Shown one piece after another: positions 1 through 8,648 of a stretch of DNA of 21,259 nucleotides. The notes under the pieces are model-generated. The model did not search any database. It saw only the letters and a list, made by a program, of their open reading frames with translations, and was not told the origin of the DNA. The stretch is taken from the NCBI GenBank assembly GCA_964653235.1, contig CAZZCP010000043.1, positions 1 through 21,259 on the forward strand. Direction: 5' to 3'. Position numbers and translations under genes: made by a program. Each line of letters begins with the position of its first letter. Positions within the stretch are counted from its first letter, which is position 1. Origin of the DNA: CAZZCP01 sp964653235. Lineage in GTDB: Bacteria; Bdellovibrionota; Bdellovibrionia; Bdellovibrionales; UBA840.

Positions 1-1769
1 CGTTTGTTAGTGCGCTTGGGCCCGCCCTCGCCAGCAAATTGTCGCTTGGGATCTTCTCCTTGGCGACGTAGTGGAAAGACTCCAGCGGTAAAGGGAAAGT
101 AACCTGGCAAATTCTCTTGGCGCATAAAACGATAGCGATCGCCCCAGTCGGTGTAGCGAGGCAGTGCCACTTTCGGAATTTCTTTTCCGCTCAAAGAAGT
201 TGTTGTTAGAGGCTGACGAATTTCTTTGTCTCTCACTTTGTAGACAAATTCTTTTTGTGAATAGCGTTCTTGAAATTGATCATAGATTTTTAAAAGTTCA
301 AGATCTTCACTCGAGATACTAGATCTTTGCTCTTCGATTTGTTGGTTTAAGTCGGCACGTAAAGATGCTTTTTCAAGTGCCAAGAGAAGCGAGATTTTCT
401 CTGCGGTTTCTTGAGTCTTTTTACGATAGTCAACAACGGCTCTACGGATCTCAGCCAAGTAATGAACTCGATCGGCAGGGATGATTTGTTGTTTTGAAGC
501 TGTTTTTAAATTTTCTTGGTATTCGGCAGAAACTTTCCAGGCAGCATCTTTCGTCATTGAATGAAGGTCGGATGCAAATTTTAAAAACAATGCATTGATT
601 CCATCATCATTAAATTGAGAGGCTTGCGAGAGAAATACCGGAAGCTCTGAATCATCAGCAGAAAATTTTTTATGAGATCTCTTATACTGTTTTCGAACAT
701 CGTGAAGAGCATCTTCGGCCCCACGGCGATCGGCTTTGTTGATTACGATAAAATCGGCATAGTCGATCATATCAATTTTTTCGAGTTGAGACTGGGCTCC
801 AAATTCAGAGGTCATCACATACATCGATTTATTGCTTACCTCAGTGATCAATGAGGCCGCCTGACCAATTCCTGAAGTTTCGGCAATCAGGTAGTTAAAA
901 TGCTTTTTCATTTTCTCAAGCACGCGAGGTAATGATTGAGCGATTTCATTGCCCGATCCACGAGAGGCAAGAGAGCGCATAAACAAACCTTCTCGGCTTA
1001 AGGAGTTCATGCGAATGCGATCACCGAGCAAAGCTCCCCCGGTTTTTCTCTTCGATGGGTCTACACAAACTACACCTACTTTAATTTCTGGAAAAGCATT
1101 TTTACTTCTTTGCAAGAGCTCATCGATCAGACTCGATTTTCCGGCACCGCCGGTTCCGGTGATTCCCAAAACAGGTGCAGCATCTTTGAGTTCTTCTTTA
1201 ACAAGACTTTCGAGCAAAATATCGCTAATTTCTTTTTCTTGCTCAACAGCTGTGAGTACCAAACCTAGATTGCGCGAGTATTGCATCCAAGAGTCTGTGT
1301 ACTTGCCTTGTTGATTCGATACTTCTTTGGCTTTATCTAAAATGCTAAAGTCAGAGCCTTTGATGATCATCTCGATCATGCCTTCTAACCCCAGGCGCCG
1401 GCCATCATCTGGGTGAAATATTTGAGCAATGCCATAGTCTTCGAGCTCTTTCTTCTCTTCATGAATGATGACGCCGCCGCCGCCGCCCCAAAGCTCAACA
1501 TAGCTGGCTCCATTGTCATTGAGAAGATCGCGCATATATTTAAAATACTCGACATGTCCGCCCTGATATGAGCTCACACAAATACTTTGCGCCCCTTCTT
1601 GCAAAGCTGCAGTCACCACATCTTTGACCGAGCGATTGTGCCCAAGGTGAATCACTTCGGCCCCCATATCTTGCAAAATTCTTCGCATAATATTGATTGA
1701 AGCGTCGTGCCCATCAAAAAGACTGGCTGCCGTTACAATTCGAATGGGATTCTTTGCCGAGTAAGGCAT
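1..1769 (-). CDS. icmF: IcmF, fused isobutyryl-CoA mutase (N-terminal 589 codons, runs off left edge)
   Basis: Adenosylcobalamin-dependent mutase fused to its G-protein chaperone; the family interconverts isobutyryl-CoA and n-butyryl-CoA in the cytoplasm. Translated by hand from the ATG at 1767-1769. Residues 1-140 are a B12-binding domain: SLFDGHDAS at about 16-24 carries the cobalt-ligand histidine (H21), followed by SSYQGGH (66-72) and WGGGGG. A MeaB-like GTPase follows, with Walker A GITGTGGAGKSS (202-213) and NKAD (344-347). After a linker the mutase barrel begins, with GEGGPKRTNK at the window edge. Roughly half of a protein that is usually about 1,090 residues is present. AAGGAG lies 6-7 bases before the start, and the TAA of the preceding enoyl-CoA hydratase gene abuts the ATG, so the two are probably translationally coupled. 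Substrate preference (isobutyryl versus pivalyl or other branched acyl-CoA) cannot be settled without the C-terminal half. Confidence 0.93.
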   Translation of the reverse strand, partial: MPYSAKNPIRIVTAASLFDGHDASINIMRRILQDMGAEVIHLGHNRSVKDVVTAALQEGAQSICVSSYQGGHVEYFKYMRDLLNDNGASYVELWGGGGGVIIHEEKKELEDYGIAQIFHPDDGRRLGLEGMIEMIIKGSDFSILDKAKEVSNQQGKYTDSWMQYSRNLGLVLTAVEQEKEISDILLESLVKEELKDAAPVLGITGTGGAGKSSLIDELLQRSKNAFPEIKVGVVCVDPSKRKTGGALLGDRIRMNSLSREGLFMRSLASRGSGNEIAQSLPRVLEKMKKHFNYLIAETSGIGQAASLITEVSNKSMYVMTSEFGAQSQLEKIDMIDYADFIVINKADRRGAEDALHDVRKQYKRSHKKFSADDSELPVFLSQASQFNDDGINALFLKFASDLHSMTKDAAWKVSAEYQENLKTASKQQIIPADRVHYLAEIRRAVVDYRKKTQETAEKISLLLALEKASLRADLNQQIEEQRSSISSEDLELLKIYDQFQERYSQKEFVYKVRDKEIRQPLTTTSLSGKEIPKVALPRYTDWGDRYRFMRQENLPGYFPFTAGVFPLRRQGEDPKRQFAGEGGPKRTNK

Positions 1770-2546
1770 TTAGACTCCTTGAAAACTTGGTTTTTTCTTA
1801 TCAATAAAAGCTTGCAATCCGGTCTGCAAATCTTTGGTAGAAAAAAGCTCTGCAAAGGATTTAGCTTCAAATTCTTGACCTTCTTCAATGTTCGCCGTGT
1901 CGGCAAAATGAATTGCTCGTTTGCAAGCCTGAACAGCAAAAGGAGCTTGCTCGGCAATGGCATGGGCAATCGATTTGGCTTCGGGCAGTAAATCTTGCGG
2001 AGCAAAGACTTGATTGACCAAACCGATGCGATGGGCTTCTTCAGCTCTATAATGCTTGCCCGAAAAACTGATTTCTTTGGCTTTGGCCGCACCTACAAAG
2101 CGAATCAATCTCTGCGTGCCACCAAAACCCGGAATCAGTCCAAGAGTCACTTCGGGCAAACCAAACTTGGCTTTTTCAGAGGCGAAAATAAAATCACAGC
2201 TCATCGCAAGTTCAAGCCCTCCGCCAAGAGCAAAACCATTTACTGCACAAATACTTGGGATTTTTAAATTTTCGATTTGTGTAAAAATACTTTGACCTTT
2301 ACGAGCAAATTCAACTGCTGCCGACTTTTCAAGAGATTGAATTTCTTTAATATCGGCTCCAGCAACAAAGGCACGTTCCCCTGCTCCAGTTACAATTAGC
2401 GAACACAGCTCTTGATCTTCACGAATGCCGTTGAGTGTTTCTTGCAACTCATCTAAAACCTGAGAATTCAAAGCATTGAGTGCATTTTGACGATCGATCG
2501 TAATTTGCCCCACTGGGCCTTCTTTTTGATACTTTACAAATTCCAT
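1770..2546 (-). CDS. crt: Enoyl-CoA hydratase (crotonase-type)
   Basis: A 258-residue protein of the usual crotonase length, hydrating short-chain 2-enoyl-CoA to 3-hydroxyacyl-CoA. AFVAGADIKE (59-68) and NGFALGGG (103-110) form the CoA-binding and oxyanion-hole segments. Both catalytic glutamates are present with the 20-residue spacing known from rat crotonase: E112 in GGGLELAM and E132 in GLPEV. AGGAG lies about 8 bases upstream of the ATG and partly inside the stop codon of the hydroxyacyl-CoA dehydrogenase gene, a 9-base gap that indicates one transcript. With the adjacent dehydrogenase it can interconvert 3-hydroxybutyryl-CoA and crotonyl-CoA. The family is certain; exact chain-length preference is inferred from context. 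Confidence 0.94.
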   Translation of the reverse strand: MEFVKYQKEGPVGQITIDRQNALNALNSQVLDELQETLNGIREDQELCSLIVTGAGERAFVAGADIKEIQSLEKSAAVEFARKGQSIFTQIENLKIPSICAVNGFALGGGLELAMSCDFIFASEKAKFGLPEVTLGLIPGFGGTQRLIRFVGAAKAKEISFSGKHYRAEEAHRIGLVNQVFAPQDLLPEAKSIAHAIAEQAPFAVQACKRAIHFADTANIEEGQEFEAKSFAELFSTKDLQTGLQAFIDKKKPSFQGV

Positions 2547-2555
2547 GATGAACTC

Positions 2556-3398
2556 CTAATAAGTGTAAAAGCCTCGCCCTGATTTTCTGCCAAACCAACC
2601 CGCTTCGACATATTTAACCAAAAGTGGGCAGGGGCGATATTTACTGTCTCCAAGGCCAGTGTAAAGAACTTGCATAATCGCAAGGCAAGTGTCTAAGCCA
2701 ATAAAGTCTGCCAAAGTAAGTGGCCCCATAGGTTGATTGGTTCCAAGCTTCATAGCTTGATCAATACCTTCTACATCAGCAATGCCTTCATAGAGTGCAT
2801 AGACAGCTTCATTGATCATAGGCATAAGGATTCGATTGACGATAAATCCAGGCATATCACGACCTTCAATAAAAACCTTGCCTAAATTTTCTGCCAGAGA
2901 TTTTACAGTATGAAAAGTTTCATCTGTGGTTTGTAAACCGCGAATCCCCTCTACCAAGGCCATAATCGGTACTGGATTCATAAAATGCATTCCGCAAACC
3001 AATTCAGGTCTCTTGGTGGTGGCTGCAATTTTGGTGATCGATATTGAAGAAGTATTCGTACAAAGATAAGCACCCTGTTTTAAGCTCTGATCGAGTTGTT
3101 GAAAGATTTGCTTTTTGATTTCAAAATTTTCAGTAGCAGCTTCAATGGCAAGATCGCAAGGGCCCAAATCAGAGATTTGAGTGGTGGTCGAAATACGCCC
3201 CAAGAGAGAGGTTTTTTCAGCCTCTGTCATTTTCTCTTTTTTGATCAATCGATCACAAGATGAACTGATGGTCTTTAAGCCTTTTTCTAATGATTCATTC
3301 GAAATATCACTTAAGACCACTTCGTAGTCTTTGGCAGCAAGTACTTGGGCGATGCCATTTCCCATTTGACCGGCACCGACAACTCCAATTTTTTTCAT
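2556..3398 (-). CDS. hbd: 3-hydroxybutyryl-CoA dehydrogenase
   Basis: NAD(P)-dependent 3-hydroxyacyl-CoA dehydrogenase of 280 residues, the length of stand-alone bacterial Hbd. The N-terminal Rossmann fold opens with KKIGVVGAGQMGNGIAQ. The catalytic dyad is visible as H138 in CGMHFMNPVP and E150 in ALVEG, followed by the C-terminal helical dimerisation domain, which ends GWFGRKSGRGFYTY. The start is well supported: AAAGGAG lies 7 bases before the ATG. The ATG overlaps the TGA of the upstream outer-membrane protein gene as ATGA. It acts with the enoyl-CoA hydratase next to it, in either beta-oxidation of butyrate or the reverse direction. The sequence does not show the physiological direction. 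Confidence 0.94.
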   Translation of the reverse strand: MKKIGVVGAGQMGNGIAQVLAAKDYEVVLSDISNESLEKGLKTISSSCDRLIKKEKMTEAEKTSLLGRISTTTQISDLGPCDLAIEAATENFEIKKQIFQQLDQSLKQGAYLCTNTSSISITKIAATTKRPELVCGMHFMNPVPIMALVEGIRGLQTTDETFHTVKSLAENLGKVFIEGRDMPGFIVNRILMPMINEAVYALYEGIADVEGIDQAMKLGTNQPMGPLTLADFIGLDTCLAIMQVLYTGLGDSKYRPCPLLVKYVEAGWFGRKSGRGFYTY

Positions 3399-4414
3399 TC
3401 TTTCTCTCCTTTGTATTGTGAAGATAAACGCCAGTAAAAATAAACCGCGTCTTCGAGCGTATCATTTTCACCATTTCGATGTTCATAAACAATTCTTACA
3501 TCATGTCCCTGATCGATTTTATAGGTTAAGACTCCAGAGTGAGTGCTTTGGGTGTTTTGATCGACGTAAATATCTTGATCATAAACTTCATAGCGATAGC
3601 CAAGAGTTAAACTCTCTTGCATCTGATAGTAAAGATCAGCATAGTAATCATAAAACTGTAAGGTGCTACTTTCATCAGCTGCTATAAAGTCTTCTCCCGT
3701 TGTTCCTTCAATATGCAAAAGAAAATCTCCAAAGATTTGTCGGGCGTAAAAGTTTGCCACTCTTCTTTTGCGAATATCGGGAGAACCTGGAGCAATATAC
3801 TCACCGATTTGCCCACCCAAATTCACTGTGAGATCAAAATCAAATTCTTTGCTGACACTCCCCGTATAGAAAAACCTCTCATCCTCGTTCTTTAATGAAA
3901 GGTTTCCAGAGTCTGTACTTGCGCCTTCGCCATTGTGTATAACAATGCGAGAAGTAAATCCGTTGTGAGAGATAATATGCCCTACACCAAGGTCGCGTAA
4001 AACTATTTCTCGGTCTTCAAAAAGACTCGCGCGAACAAAGAGCAAGTCTCTTTCATCGGTTTGTCCCTCCCAACCAAAGTGCAACTTCTGTAAGCCTAGG
4101 TGAAACTGACCAAAGGTCGGATTCGCGTAAACAGCATAGCTCTCAAGCAATTCGAGATTGTCGAGATTCTCTCTTGATGACCAAGCCGGAGTGTTGCGCA
4201 AATAGGCTGGTCCCAAACGAAAAAAAGCTTTTACATTTTCATCTCTTTGCCAACGAAAACCAATTTGTGAATTGGCGATAGAAAAGCTGTTGTTGGGGTT
4301 GCTCTCATAGCCCACCTCGACCAAAAAATCATGAAAGTGAAAGCGCCCCAGATCTTCAGCAGCATACAATAAATTTGCTGAAGCGCACAATAAGACCAAA
4401 ATCCAATTTCGCAT
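3395..4414 (-). CDS. Putative outer-membrane beta-barrel protein
   Basis: A 339-residue protein of no family I can name. An 18-residue signal peptide (MRNWILVLLCASANLLYA) is followed by alternating hydrophobic/polar strands rich in aromatic residues throughout. Examples are FHFHDFLVEVGYES near the N-terminus, and LTLGYRYEVYD and HDVRIVYEHRNG near the end; the near-terminal AVYFYWRLSSQYK resembles a closing barrel strand. This is the pattern of a porin-like barrel of about 14-16 strands. It is the first gene of the operon with hbd, crt and icmF and shares a 4-base ATGA overlap with hbd. I see no Shine-Dalgarno before this ATG. It may carry a substrate across the outer membrane for the acyl-CoA pathway, but that is inferred only from position. 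Confidence 0.72.
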   Translation of the reverse strand: MRNWILVLLCASANLLYAAEDLGRFHFHDFLVEVGYESNPNNSFSIANSQIGFRWQRDENVKAFFRLGPAYLRNTPAWSSRENLDNLELLESYAVYANPTFGQFHLGLQKLHFGWEGQTDERDLLFVRASLFEDREIVLRDLGVGHIISHNGFTSRIVIHNGEGASTDSGNLSLKNEDERFFYTGSVSKEFDFDLTVNLGGQIGEYIAPGSPDIRKRRVANFYARQIFGDFLLHIEGTTGEDFIAADESSTLQFYDYYADLYYQMQESLTLGYRYEVYDQDIYVDQNTQSTHSGVLTYKIDQGHDVRIVYEHRNGENDTLEDAVYFYWRLSSQYKGEKE

Positions 4415-4530
4415 GCTGAATTTTGTACTAGAGAATTGCTAGAGAAGATATTTTTTTGCTCTATCGAAGCCCTGCATCAAGCTCGAAATTCCTAGTCTTG
4501 TCAGTAGGATATAGCTTGAGAAAATAAATT

Positions 4531-5886
4531 GTGTACACTCTTTTACTTTTCTTATTCTGCTCTAGCTTACAAGCTGCCGTGCAAAGCTTTTATTTGCAGC
4601 CAGAAAGCTTGTTTCCCTCTGGAACTTGGCCGCAAGAGGAACTTGAAAAGACTATTTTCGATCAGAGACAAGAGACTTGGTTCTCAGTGATTCGGAACAA
4701 TAAGAAGATGTGGATCCCTGGCTCAGAGGTTTTGCTTGCGCAAGACTTTATGAAAGATGCAATTTTACTTAAGGCAAGCAGTACGTACCGCTACCCCAAA
4801 GTAGATTCTGCTCAAACAGGAATTGCTTCAAAAGGGAGCCAGTGGCTTATTCATCGCTTTGTAAATAACTTTGTCTATGCTGAAAACAAAAAAACAAAAA
4901 AGAAATACTGGATACAAAAGTGGCATTTTCAATCATTAGATTCTGATAAAGGCTACTTGCTCACAAAAAAACCAACGGCTCTTTTTTGGAAAAGAGATCT
5001 GCAAAAGCCAAGCCCTATCATTTTAGATTCGATGCAAAGACTTAGTTATAACCGTATCGTGGGTAAGTGGGCTGAAGTCTATTACCGAGGAGAAAAACTT
5101 TATATACCAAGTAATGTCGTGCTCTCGCGCTTTGATATTGCCACTGAATTTTTGTGGCAAAATACCTGGTACCCTATCCATGCCCGTAAAAACTGGTCGG
5201 CCAAAAGCGGGAGCCAATGGATTGACTTTTCTCAAATGACCGCACTTCGCAGCCGATCGAAGATCTTTTTGACTTACAAAGACTTAAGCTCTCTTTTTAA
5301 AACCAGCAAAAAAAACATGCAGGCTCTATCTTACTTACACCCAGCTAAGCTCTATCCGTGGCAAGATCGAAAAGAAAAACTTTGGTTTCAGTCAAAAATT
5401 CGAGGTCATGGGTGGATCTGGTGGTCAAAAGAAAACCCAGAAAGCGAAGAAGTTGAATCTTTTAGTACCAAACAGATTCTGGCAAGACCTATTTATGATA
5501 TGGCAAGTGATCCACAATCTGATTATAAAATTCTTTCAGCCAACGGAGTATTTCACAGTGTGAAAGAAGGTTTGTGGTTTCGCATTGATTCTTTTTCTGA
5601 TGAAAACTATCCGGTTCACATAGCGCCCAATGGCGACATTTTTGTTGGAGAGTTTCGCAGCCGTGATGGTGGCAAGAACTTTCAAAGTTATGTGCAATGG
5701 TCTAAGGTTTTTGCTCTCTATCCCGATGCCAAAAAAATGAAACTCACTGGTATTAAGATTAAAGACCAAAAAGGCAAACAAATACTCTTACAGCTGCAAA
5801 CTGCAGGCAAAAAGTTTTATGTTGAGTCCAAAGATTCAGGTATCAACTGGAAGAGAAGTGTAGCGTCTAGCTATTCTGTGTTTTGA
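4531..5886 (+). CDS. Secreted protein with SH3-like repeats and a BNR-like C-terminus
   Basis: A 451-residue hypothetical exported protein starting at GTG. The signal peptide is MYTLLLFLFCSSLQAAV. At least three diverged copies of a strand pattern resembling bacterial SH3 domains follow: TWFSVIRNNKKMWIPGSEVL (about residues 49-68), KWAEVYYRGEKLYIPSNVVL (about 179-198) and a weaker one at KLWFQSKIRGHGWIWW. From about residue 345 the pattern changes to BNR/sialidase-like blades, with Asp-box-like SRDGGKNF (about 376) and SKDSGINW (about 433). It is very rich in Trp, Lys and Ser. It points away from the outer-membrane protein operon across a 116-base gap and overlaps the next, convergent gene by 16 bases at the 3' end. 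The Shine-Dalgarno is weak. Location outside the cytoplasm is well supported; function is unknown. Confidence 0.75.
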   Translation: MYTLLLFLFCSSLQAAVQSFYLQPESLFPSGTWPQEELEKTIFDQRQETWFSVIRNNKKMWIPGSEVLLAQDFMKDAILLKASSTYRYPKVDSAQTGIASKGSQWLIHRFVNNFVYAENKKTKKKYWIQKWHFQSLDSDKGYLLTKKPTALFWKRDLQKPSPIILDSMQRLSYNRIVGKWAEVYYRGEKLYIPSNVVLSRFDIATEFLWQNTWYPIHARKNWSAKSGSQWIDFSQMTALRSRSKIFLTYKDLSSLFKTSKKNMQALSYLHPAKLYPWQDRKEKLWFQSKIRGHGWIWWSKENPESEEVESFSTKQILARPIYDMASDPQSDYKILSANGVFHSVKEGLWFRIDSFSDENYPVHIAPNGDIFVGEFRSRDGGKNFQSYVQWSKVFALYPDAKKMKLTGIKIKDQKGKQILLQLQTAGKKFYVESKDSGINWKRSVASSYSVF

Positions 5887-6947
5887 TCTATACCCAGCAC
5901 CCGATCACGCGCCGCTTGTAGCTGTCTGTCTTTATACGAAGAATGGGCAGAATCTCCCGTAGTATTTTGAGCATGCGTCTCTTTGTCCATGATTTGCACT
6001 TCAAAAGGAAAAAAGAAATGAAAATCTCTACCTGCTATTGGAATTTCAACCATATGCCGAGCAATAAATTTAATCGCTCTATAACTAGTCGATGAAAAGT
6101 CATTGGCCTTTAAGGTGAACTCTGCTTCTTCTGAACGTCTTTCAAAAGTTCTCTGTAAAAGGGCATCAATTTCTTCGATGGTATGTTTTCTTTCTTGCAA
6201 GTGCAATTTGTCCATTACTTCTAAAAACAAATTCAAAGGATACAAATTATTGCGAGTTTGATCAGAGACCAAGTTTGGAATGCTAATGAGATGTTGATTG
6301 ATGAGATAGCGAAGCACCCGAAAGCTATCGTAAACAGAATAGGTGATAAACCTTAAGCCCATACGATCGAGCAAATTCATTCCAAATTCATTTCTCTTTG
6401 CTAGCAACTTAATGGTTGCCGACCTTTTGCTTTTAAACTTTTTTTGCCTAAATGTATAAAGAGGAATCTCTTCTTCTCTTTCTCCCAAATAATAATAGCC
6501 ATCGCGAATGTGAATATGTTTTTCAATGGGAGACAAAATTTGTTTTTGTAAATGTTCTGAAAAAGTAAAAAAAACAGAGTTTTGCAAATGAGATAAAACA
6601 TGCATCACACGCAAAAGAGCACAAGACCACTTTTGCAATTGTCCCTCTTTTTGACTTGCAAAAACCAAGAGGTTACCTACATCTTTGAGTTGTTCGCGAG
6701 ACAGAATAAGCTCTGGTAGAATTTCATTTTCTTTTAAAATATTTTTATTGAGAAACTGCAAGGCATCGGCATGCAATTGCCATAGCTCTTCAACATCTTC
6801 TAGCTTCGTCATTTGATAGCCGTAGCAAGAAATAAATGAATGAGCTTCTTGCAAATCATCAATTCGCAATCTCGGAATATCCAGAATAGAAGTCCCACCT
6901 AAAACGGTAGCAAACATCTCTTCTGGAAAACCATATGTCTCTTGCAT
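5871..6947 (-). CDS. Divergent RelA/SpoT-fold nucleotidyltransferase-like protein
   Basis: A 358-residue cytoplasmic protein. Residues about 172-340 follow the order of the (p)ppGpp synthetase domain. A basic stretch (KSKRSATIK, 172-180) comes first. LLDRMGLRFI (192-201) matches the family's D-L-x-A/G-x-R segment with the metal-binding aspartate (D194). SYRAIKFI (288-295) stands where GYxSxH is usual, and FEVQI (315-319) carries the family's second catalytic acid (E316). AHSSYK (334-339) stands for AAHWxYK. The first 170 residues are helical and unfamiliar, and about 85 residues separate R199 from Y289, longer than in RelA. It may belong to an uncharacterised family seen in Bdellovibrio and myxobacteria (TIGR04552, recalled, unverified). 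No clear Shine-Dalgarno is seen; M11 is an alternative start. The similarity is by eye and activity is untested. Confidence 0.7.
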   Translation of the reverse strand: MQETYGFPEEMFATVLGGTSILDIPRLRIDDLQEAHSFISCYGYQMTKLEDVEELWQLHADALQFLNKNILKENEILPELILSREQLKDVGNLLVFASQKEGQLQKWSCALLRVMHVLSHLQNSVFFTFSEHLQKQILSPIEKHIHIRDGYYYLGEREEEIPLYTFRQKKFKSKRSATIKLLAKRNEFGMNLLDRMGLRFITYSVYDSFRVLRYLINQHLISIPNLVSDQTRNNLYPLNLFLEVMDKLHLQERKHTIEEIDALLQRTFERRSEEAEFTLKANDFSSTSYRAIKFIARHMVEIPIAGRDFHFFFPFEVQIMDKETHAQNTTGDSAHSSYKDRQLQAARDRVLGIDQNTE

Positions 6948-7095
6948 ATGTGTAGTATGCGATTTTTTTAATAAAAATCAATATTTAGAACTGTTTTTCG
7001 ACTCGACACATGGCTGCCCAAAAAGGGCACAGGGGCTCCCAGATCTAATCAAAGCCTCTCAGAGCCGGCACAGGCTTTGCCCTTATATAGATAGG

Positions 7096-7842
7096 ATGAG
7101 TAAAACTGTATTGATTCTCTTATTAGCTATTTTCAGCCTTTTGGGCTGTGCCGAAAGTGATAAAGCCACTGGCAGAACTGGCAATCGAGGCCCCGTTTCG
7201 GGCAGCAATCCACGCGGTGATGACCTAAGCAATGGCGGCGGTGCCCCAGTTGTTGAAACAGACAACCAAGAGGCCGATGAGCTCTACAATTCGATGGCCC
7301 AACGAAAAGTCGGCACCGTCACAGACTCTAGCCTAACAGATTCTGAGTTTCGCGATATCATTCGCCGTGTGATGGCTACTGGTGCAGATGAAACCTACAC
7401 TTCTATTGATATAGGCTCCATCGATGCCACAGCCAGTGCCACTCAAGCGCAAGAAGGAGTTAAGATCTGGCTAGATGTGCCCGAATCTGCCGGCAATGTG
7501 CGAGATTTAGAAAATACTGAAATTGACCTATCTCAAATCAGTCTTTTGATTCGTATCTATGATAGCTATGTGCAAAGTGAAGATTTTCCTCCCATTGAGA
7601 TTCGAATCGGTCAGTTTGTTGAAACCCGCAGACGCGACTTTTATGAATTGGATGATATCTACACTTTTGAATTTGAAGATGAATTTGCAACTTTATTTTT
7701 AGACGGAATCATCGAAGGAGATGATTTTACCGGTGAGCTCTTTTATCAAAATCGACTCAATGAATACGGCAATCCTTTTCCTGAATTGATAGGTGATTTT
7801 CGCATTCCGCTCTGTTCGATTCAAAACAACTGTCAAGACTGA
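7096..7842 (+). CDS. Hypothetical lipoprotein
   Basis: A 248-residue protein of unknown function. The N-terminus MSKTVLILLLAIFSLLGC is a lipoprotein signal peptide with the lipobox LLGC at C18. A low-complexity Gly/Ser/Asn linker follows (about 19-55), as in surface-anchored lipoproteins. The body is strongly acidic and predicted beta-rich, for example YTFEFEDEFATLFLDG and IEGDDFTGELFYQ. Two late cysteines in PLCSIQNNC could form a disulphide. It diverges from the RelA/SpoT-fold gene across a 148-base hairpin-rich gap and overlaps mutM by 10 bases tail to tail. No family was recognised. Confidence 0.78.
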   Translation: MSKTVLILLLAIFSLLGCAESDKATGRTGNRGPVSGSNPRGDDLSNGGGAPVVETDNQEADELYNSMAQRKVGTVTDSSLTDSEFRDIIRRVMATGADETYTSIDIGSIDATASATQAQEGVKIWLDVPESAGNVRDLENTEIDLSQISLLIRIYDSYVQSEDFPPIEIRIGQFVETRRRDFYELDDIYTFEFEDEFATLFLDGIIEGDDFTGELFYQNRLNEYGNPFPELIGDFRIPLCSIQNNCQD

Positions 7843-8648
7843 CAAGATCTGCACCAATAGCTACTGCGCCCGCCAACAACAGCTGCCTGAATGGGTGTTT
7901 CGCAAACAAAACAAGGCTTGTCTTTTCGATCATAGACCTGAAAAGAATGCTGAAAGTAGCCCGAATCGCCCCCAGCTGATTTAAAATCGCTAATGCTCGA
8001 TCCGCCAGCATCGATGGCTTTTTGCAAAATCTCACGAATCGCAAGCACAAGTCTTTCACAGTCTCTTTTTGTTAAGCGATGACAAGACTTTCGCGGCCTG
8101 ATTGCTGCGCGAAACAAGGCTTCTGAGGCGTAGATATTTCCCACACCGACGACCAATACTTGATTCATAATCAATGTCTTAATGGCGACTTTTCTTCTCT
8201 TGCATTGTTGAAAGAGATAGTCAGCAGTAAATTGCTCGCGATCAAAAGGCTCAGGCCCCAGATGAGAAAAAAACTTGTGCTTCTGCCACTGATCTTTACG
8301 GGCAAAGTCTAAGATTCCAAAACGTCTGGGGTCGCGATAGGCCAGCTTTAAACCATTGGATAGGTTTAAATAAATGTGATCATGGTCTTTGGCATCTTGA
8401 AACTCTCGCCAAGTTCCGGTCATGCCGAGGTGATTGATGAGAGTATTATTTGAAGTGTGAAAAAGTAGATACTTAGCTCGTCTTTCAATTCTTAAGATCT
8501 CTTGGTTTTTAAATTTTTGTGGAATCTCTTGCGGCATCGGAAAACGCAAATCTGCACGCAAAAGTTCAATGCTTTTGATTTTCGTATTGGCCGGGATGAT
8601 TTTCTCAAGTCCCCTTTTTACGGTTTCGACTTCGGGTAGTTCGGGCAT
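7833..8648 (-). CDS. mutM: Formamidopyrimidine-DNA glycosylase (Fpg/MutM)
   Basis: Bifunctional base-excision repair enzyme that removes 8-oxoguanine and formamidopyrimidines and nicks the abasic site. At 271 residues it is full length. It starts MPELPEVETVKRGL, giving the catalytic N-terminal proline and Glu3 after Met removal. It has the conserved lysine (RRAKYLLF, K59 with Met counted), HLGMTGTWR (73-81), and the helix-two-turns-helix segment VGVGNIYASEALF. The C-terminal zinc finger has all four cysteines (CFVC at 246-249, CRSC at 266-269), with the DNA-contacting arginine in GGRSSYW. No obvious Shine-Dalgarno precedes the ATG. It is a stand-alone gene next to the AT-rich accessory patch. 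Confidence 0.97.
   Translation of the reverse strand: MPELPEVETVKRGLEKIIPANTKIKSIELLRADLRFPMPQEIPQKFKNQEILRIERRAKYLLFHTSNNTLINHLGMTGTWREFQDAKDHDHIYLNLSNGLKLAYRDPRRFGILDFARKDQWQKHKFFSHLGPEPFDREQFTADYLFQQCKRRKVAIKTLIMNQVLVVGVGNIYASEALFRAAIRPRKSCHRLTKRDCERLVLAIREILQKAIDAGGSSISDFKSAGGDSGYFQHSFQVYDRKDKPCFVCETPIQAAVVGGRSSYWCRSCQS

Noticed and set aside
1485..1500. GCC trinucleotide repeat (coding GGGGG in IcmF)
   Set aside because: The glycine run WGGGGG is a normal part of the B12-binding domain of IcmF, not a microsatellite of interest.
1733..2092. Frames within the enoyl-CoA hydratase and icmF junction on both strands
   Set aside because: They are alternative-frame shadows of genes with complete catalytic motifs.
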